Assembly (NCBI GenBank): GCA_005239615.1
Contig: SBBR01000093.1
Span: 1-26,681, forward strand
Length of the DNA stretch: 26,681 bases
DNA from: an archaeon
Lineage (GTDB): Archaea; Iainarchaeota; Iainarchaeia; Iainarchaeales; Iainarchaeaceae
Reading direction: 5' to 3'
This document shows positions 24,001 through 26,681 of this stretch, piece by piece (positions within the stretch are counted from its first letter, which is position 1; every line of letters starts with the position of its first letter). The translations under genes and the position numbers were made by a program. The notes under the pieces were generated by a model, which worked only from the letters and a program-made list of their open reading frames with translations, was not told the DNA's origin and did not search any database.

Positions 24001-24969
24001 ATGAAAACCTCGTCAAGGCATCCGAAGGAGAAACCCTGCCGCCGCATTCTTGTGACTGGCGCGGGGGGCTTCATTGGCAGGCATATCGTTGCCACACTGC
24101 TTGGGCTTGGCCACGAAGTGCGCGCATTCGTGAGGCGCGATCCCGGCTTTGTGCGCCACAGGCGCCGCAGGGTTATACACGGCGACATGCGGAATTTCCC
24201 TTCCATCCTTGCTGCGACACGGGGCGTCGATGCAGTGGTGCACCTCGCCGCGGCAAAATCCGACGAAGCCGAGAGTTACAGCACAAATGTCGTCGGCGCA
24301 AAGAACCTCGCGGCTGCATGCGAAGCGAACAAAGTAAAGAGAATCGTCAACATCAGCACAGCCTCCGCAAAGATGGCTCAAAAAGGTCTGTATGGCAGCA
24401 CCAAAGAAGAAGCAGAACGCATCATCATGAGGTGCCGCGTTCCCGCTGTGACACTGCGGCCGAGCATAGTTTACTGGAACGCTGCAGGCGGCGCTTTCGG
24501 TTCGCTCGTGAGGGCAGCATCATGGCCAGTCATTCCCGTGTCCGGATCAGGTGCTTGCCGCTTCAGGTCAATTCATGTGGACGACCTCGCTGCGACGATG
24601 GGGCTCGCGCTGCGCAAAAAGGCGGTTTATGGTAGAGCGTACGATGTCGGCGGCCCTGATGATGTGAGCCTCGACCAACTATTCAGCGAAATCGCGATGA
24701 AATTTCACGGAAAGGAGGATGCGCATATCGTCCACGTTCCGATTCCAGTTGCCCTCGCGACCGCGCGCCTTTTATCTTTCGCACTGAAAGAACCACCCTT
24801 CACAGCAAGCAACGTCCTCGGTTCGGTGTATGAGGCGAGGCTTGATACGAAGAGTTACTTCAGGGATTTTGGGTTTGTGCCGGAAATTCCATTACCCGGC
24901 AAAATGAACGCCTACCCATTTCCGTTAAGCCACTCTTTTTTAAGTAATCGCACCGCCTTCCTTTCATGA
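24001..24969 (+). CDS. NAD(P)-dependent epimerase/dehydratase family protein (extended SDR)
   Basis: This 322-residue protein is an extended short-chain dehydrogenase with a Rossmann fold. The dinucleotide-binding motif TGAGGFIGRH is at residues 19-28. HLAAAKSDEAES follows, and the active-site pair YxxxK is seen as YGSTK after the NISTAS strand. The substrate-binding half (RPSIVYW, FRSIHVDDLA, YDVGGPDDVS) resembles the atypical group that includes NDUFA9-like and NAD(P)H-binding sugar epimerase homologues. The substrate cannot be told from sequence. It overlaps the riboflavin kinase gene by four bases (ATGA), which suggests co-transcription, although that gene also has a TATA box inside this one. 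The last ~15 residues look unlike the family and may simply read through promoter DNA. Confidence 0.88.
   Translation: MKTSSRHPKEKPCRRILVTGAGGFIGRHIVATLLGLGHEVRAFVRRDPGFVRHRRRRVIHGDMRNFPSILAATRGVDAVVHLAAAKSDEAESYSTNVVGAKNLAAACEANKVKRIVNISTASAKMAQKGLYGSTKEEAERIIMRCRVPAVTLRPSIVYWNAAGGAFGSLVRAASWPVIPVSGSGACRFRSIHVDDLAATMGLALRKKAVYGRAYDVGGPDDVSLDQLFSEIAMKFHGKEDAHIVHVPIPVALATARLLSFALKEPPFTASNVLGSVYEARLDTKSYFRDFGFVPEIPLPGKMNAYPFPLSHSFLSNRTAFLS
24935..24946 (+). promoter_or_regulatory. TATA box for leaderless rbkR transcript
   Basis: CTTTTTTAAGTA is centred 26 bases before the ATG at 24966, inside the 3' end of the epimerase-like gene. No ribosome-binding site precedes that ATG, so a leaderless mRNA is likely. 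The same TATA style (CTTTTTTAAAT) lies before the partial gene at 26637. Confidence 0.5.
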
Positions 24970-25613
24970 AGGACACCAACATAGGTCTCGCGCTCCTCCT
25001 CGCGCGACGCGCTGGTATCCATGGGAAGGAGCTTGTCTCGACATCGGAGCTCGCCCGCCTAACAGGTTTCTCCCAGCAGTCCATCTCGAGGAAGCTGCGG
25101 GAGCTCGAAAGAGAGGGCATTATTTCTCGCAGAGCCTCCACCTCCGGAATCGAAGTCGCCCTTGCCGGGAGGGGCAGGAAGGAGCTGGAGTCGCTCCACA
25201 TGGAGCTTGGCGAGCTCTTCTCCGGCAAAAAGGGTTCGCTGAAAGGGAAGGCTATTGACGGCCTCGGCGAGGGCACCTACTACACATCCATTCCGGAGTA
25301 CAGGAAGGAGTTCAAGGAGCTTTTCGGGTTTGATGTTTTCCCCGGCACGCTCAACCTTGAGGTCAGCCCGGAATACAGAGCTGCCTTCACCGCCAAAGCC
25401 CCCATAAAGGTCCGCGGCTTTACCGCGAAGGAGCGCACCTTTGGGGGAATTGACTGCTGGCCATGTAGGGTGAACGGCAAGGTGGATGCGGTTGCAATCC
25501 TGCCGCACCGCACCAACCACCCTGATAACATAATAGAGCTCATCGCGCCCTTCAGCCTGCGCAAAAAACTCGGCCTGAAGAATGGGTCAGCAGTTGAATT
25601 GGTGAGAGAATGA
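24966..25613 (+). CDS. rbkR: HTH regulator fused to CTP-dependent riboflavin kinase (RbkR type)
   Basis: The 215-residue protein has two parts. Residues about 22-75 form a winged helix-turn-helix (VSTSELARLTGFSQQSISRKLRELEREGII). Residues about 90-215 form the archaeal riboflavin kinase, which makes FMN from riboflavin with CTP as phosphate donor: GLGEGTYYTSIPEY, FGFDVFPGTLNLEV and ILPHRTNHPDNIIELIAP are clear family motifs. This fusion is known in archaea as RbkR, where the DNA-binding part regulates riboflavin genes. The position just upstream of riboflavin synthase and lumazine synthase fits both roles. I could not identify an operator. The stop codon overlaps the ATG of a 29-codon frame that leads into ribC. 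Confidence 0.94.
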   Translation: MKDTNIGLALLLARRAGIHGKELVSTSELARLTGFSQQSISRKLRELEREGIISRRASTSGIEVALAGRGRKELESLHMELGELFSGKKGSLKGKAIDGLGEGTYYTSIPEYRKEFKELFGFDVFPGTLNLEVSPEYRAAFTAKAPIKVRGFTAKERTFGGIDCWPCRVNGKVDAVAILPHRTNHPDNIIELIAPFSLRKKLGLKNGSAVELVRE

Positions 25614-25695
25614 TGCATCCGCCCCGCAAAAACAGGCATGACGAGGCCACAGCGAAGGCAAGTGCTTCCAGGGGCGGCTCAGTCGCGGTGGTCTT

Positions 25696-26181
25696 ATGTT
25701 GAAAAAAATTGCAGTCGTGGACACGATGTTCAGCCGGGGCGACATGGGCTCTGTGGCCGTTAGAATGATGGAAAAGGCCGCGAAGGAAAACGGCTGGAGG
25801 ATAAAAATCGTCCGAATGACCGTGCCTGGCATAAAGGACATTCCTGTGGCAATGCTTCAATTGCTAGAACAGGGTTGTTCTGCAGGAATCACCCTCGGAA
25901 TGCCAGGCCCAGCGCCAATCGATAAGCAGTGCTCGCACGAGGCTTCCCTTGGTATACAGCAGGTGCAGCTCATGACGCGCAAGACCGTGCTCGAGGTGTT
26001 TGTGCACGAGGACGAGGCCCGCAACGGTGAAGAGCTGGGCAGGATAATGCACAACAGGGCCTCGAAGCACGCGCTGAATTTGCTCTGGATACTATTTGCC
26101 CCCGAAGAGCTCACAAAGAGGGCCGGCTCCGGCGAGAGGCAGGGGAAGGGAAATGCGAAACAGGTGAAGGTGGTCCCGTGA
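25696..26181 (+). CDS. ribC: Archaeal riboflavin synthase
   Basis: This enzyme joins two molecules of 6,7-dimethyl-8-ribityllumazine to give riboflavin and the pyrimidine precursor. The 161-residue product is of the archaeal type, which is related to lumazine synthase and not to bacterial RibE. Family motifs are VDTMFSRGDMGSVA at the start, TVPGIKDIPVA, TLGMPGPAPIDKQCSHEASLGIQQ and EVFVHEDEA. The length is usual. ATG start, with GCGGTGGT just upstream as a possible ribosome-binding site. It lies 82 bases after rbkR and its stop overlaps the GTG of ribH by four bases (GTGA), so the two enzymes that work in sequence are translationally coupled. Confidence 0.96.
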   Translation: MLKKIAVVDTMFSRGDMGSVAVRMMEKAAKENGWRIKIVRMTVPGIKDIPVAMLQLLEQGCSAGITLGMPGPAPIDKQCSHEASLGIQQVQLMTRKTVLEVFVHEDEARNGEELGRIMHNRASKHALNLLWILFAPEELTKRAGSGERQGKGNAKQVKVVP

Positions 26182-26600
26182 AGTCCCAAATGAGAAGCTC
26201 CATGAAACTTGGCGTTGTGCTCTCCGATTTTCACGCTTCCATTGCTGAAGAAATGCTGCACACTACAAAAAAAACGGCGGAGGCCAAAGGCATTGACATA
26301 GTGTCTATTGTCAGGGTGACGGGTGCCTTTGACGTCCCTTTAGCCCTCAAAAGAATGCTGGCCCGCCAGGACATTGACGGGGCTGTTGTACTTGGCGCTG
26401 TTGTGCAGGGGCAGACCTCGCACGATGAAGTCGTTGCTTACACAGCCGCGGAAAAAATCATGGAACTCTCGCTCCAATACGACAAGCCTGTTGGTTACGG
26501 CATCTGCGGCCCGCGCATGAGCATTGCGCAGGCAAGGGCACGCGCAAAGGAGTTTGCCGTGCGTGCTGTGGAGGCCATAAAGCGCGGTTCCATCCGATAA
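26178..26600 (+). CDS. ribH: 6,7-dimethyl-8-ribityllumazine synthase
   Basis: This enzyme makes the direct substrate of riboflavin synthase from 5-amino-6-ribitylaminouracil and dihydroxybutanone phosphate. Family features in the 140-residue protein are VTGAFDVPLALKRML, VVLGAVVQGQTSHDEVV (with the conserved His of the active site) and GYGICGPRMSIAQA. I keep the GTG at 26178 because it overlaps the ribC stop and has AAGGTGG upstream. ATG codons four and eight codons later (the second giving MKLGVVLSDF) are good alternatives and closer to the usual N-terminus. A T-rich stretch follows the stop and may both end this transcript and act as the next promoter. Confidence 0.95.
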   Translation: MKSQMRSSMKLGVVLSDFHASIAEEMLHTTKKTAEAKGIDIVSIVRVTGAFDVPLALKRMLARQDIDGAVVLGAVVQGQTSHDEVVAYTAAEKIMELSLQYDKPVGYGICGPRMSIAQARARAKEFAVRAVEAIKRGSIR

Positions 26601-26607
26601 CTTAGTC

Positions 26608-26620
26608 TTTTTTAAATTTT
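26608..26620 (+). promoter_or_regulatory. T-rich terminator / TATA box after ribH
   Basis: TTTTTTAAATTTT begins eight bases after the ribH stop. The T-runs could end the riboflavin transcript. The TTTAAATTT core is also a TATA box placed about 24 bases before the ATG at 26637. Confidence 0.45.
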
Positions 26621-26636
26621 CATTCCTTATCTATTC

Positions 26637-26681
26637 ATGGAAGCCCTTCTTTCTGGCCTGTGCGGGCTTCAGTCAAAAAGC
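26637..26681 (+). CDS. Start of an unidentified gene, cut by the window end
   Basis: An ATG 24 bases from a good TATA box opens a frame that stays open for 15 codons to the window end (MEALLSGLCGLQSKS). It has no ribosome-binding site, so the mRNA would be leaderless, as inferred for rbkR and the large surface protein. The fragment is too short to identify. Confidence 0.35.
   Translation, partial: MEALLSGLCGLQSKS

Noticed and set aside
1..26681. CRISPR array, transposase or integrase
   Set aside because: No regularly spaced repeats and no recombinase-like protein were seen on either strand; the only mobile elements are the inteins.

Overview
This window comes from an archaeal chromosome. 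RNA polymerase is encoded as separate A', A'', B' and B'' genes, in the order rpoH-rpoB''-rpoB'-rpoA'-rpoA''-rpl30e-nusA-rps12-rps7-fusA, with tuf and rps10 further along. The translation factors are of the aEF-2 and aEF-1A type. Start codons follow GGAGGTG/GGTGA-like ribosome-binding sites, or sit about 25 bases from a TATA box. The split B subunit and the cysteine-rich surface protein suggest a euryarchaeal or DPANN lineage. I cannot place it further from sequence alone.

Reading down the minus strand from about 23.5 kb: rpoH, rpoB'' (with a 503-residue intein), rpoB', rpoA' (with a 497-residue intein), rpoA'', rpl30e, nusA, rps12, rps7 and fusA form one transcription/translation block, mostly with short gaps or start/stop overlaps. 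Between fusA and tuf, which normally lie close together in this cluster, there is a 5.6 kb two-gene unit. It encodes a 1682-residue surface protein and a smaller secreted protein, linked by an ATGA overlap and both carrying an archaeosortase-like tail. tuf and rps10 follow, each with a visible TATA box.

Reading right from 23.5 kb on the plus strand: a structured, probably non-coding region lies divergent to rpoH. Next comes an NAD-dependent epimerase-like gene, then riboflavin genes: an HTH-CTP-dependent riboflavin kinase (RbkR type), archaeal riboflavin synthase and lumazine synthase. The last two genes are overlapped by four bases, and the start of another gene is cut by the window end.

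Points that stand out are: two collinear sister inteins placed at active-site motifs of the two catalytic RNA polymerase subunits; an RpoB' whose C-terminal zinc-binding residues all appear to be lost; related hairpin-forming sequences in three gaps of the RNA polymerase/ribosomal operon, with compensatory differences; and a roughly 30-base repeat found in a gap, in the coding region of S7 and in the putative RNA upstream of rpoH.
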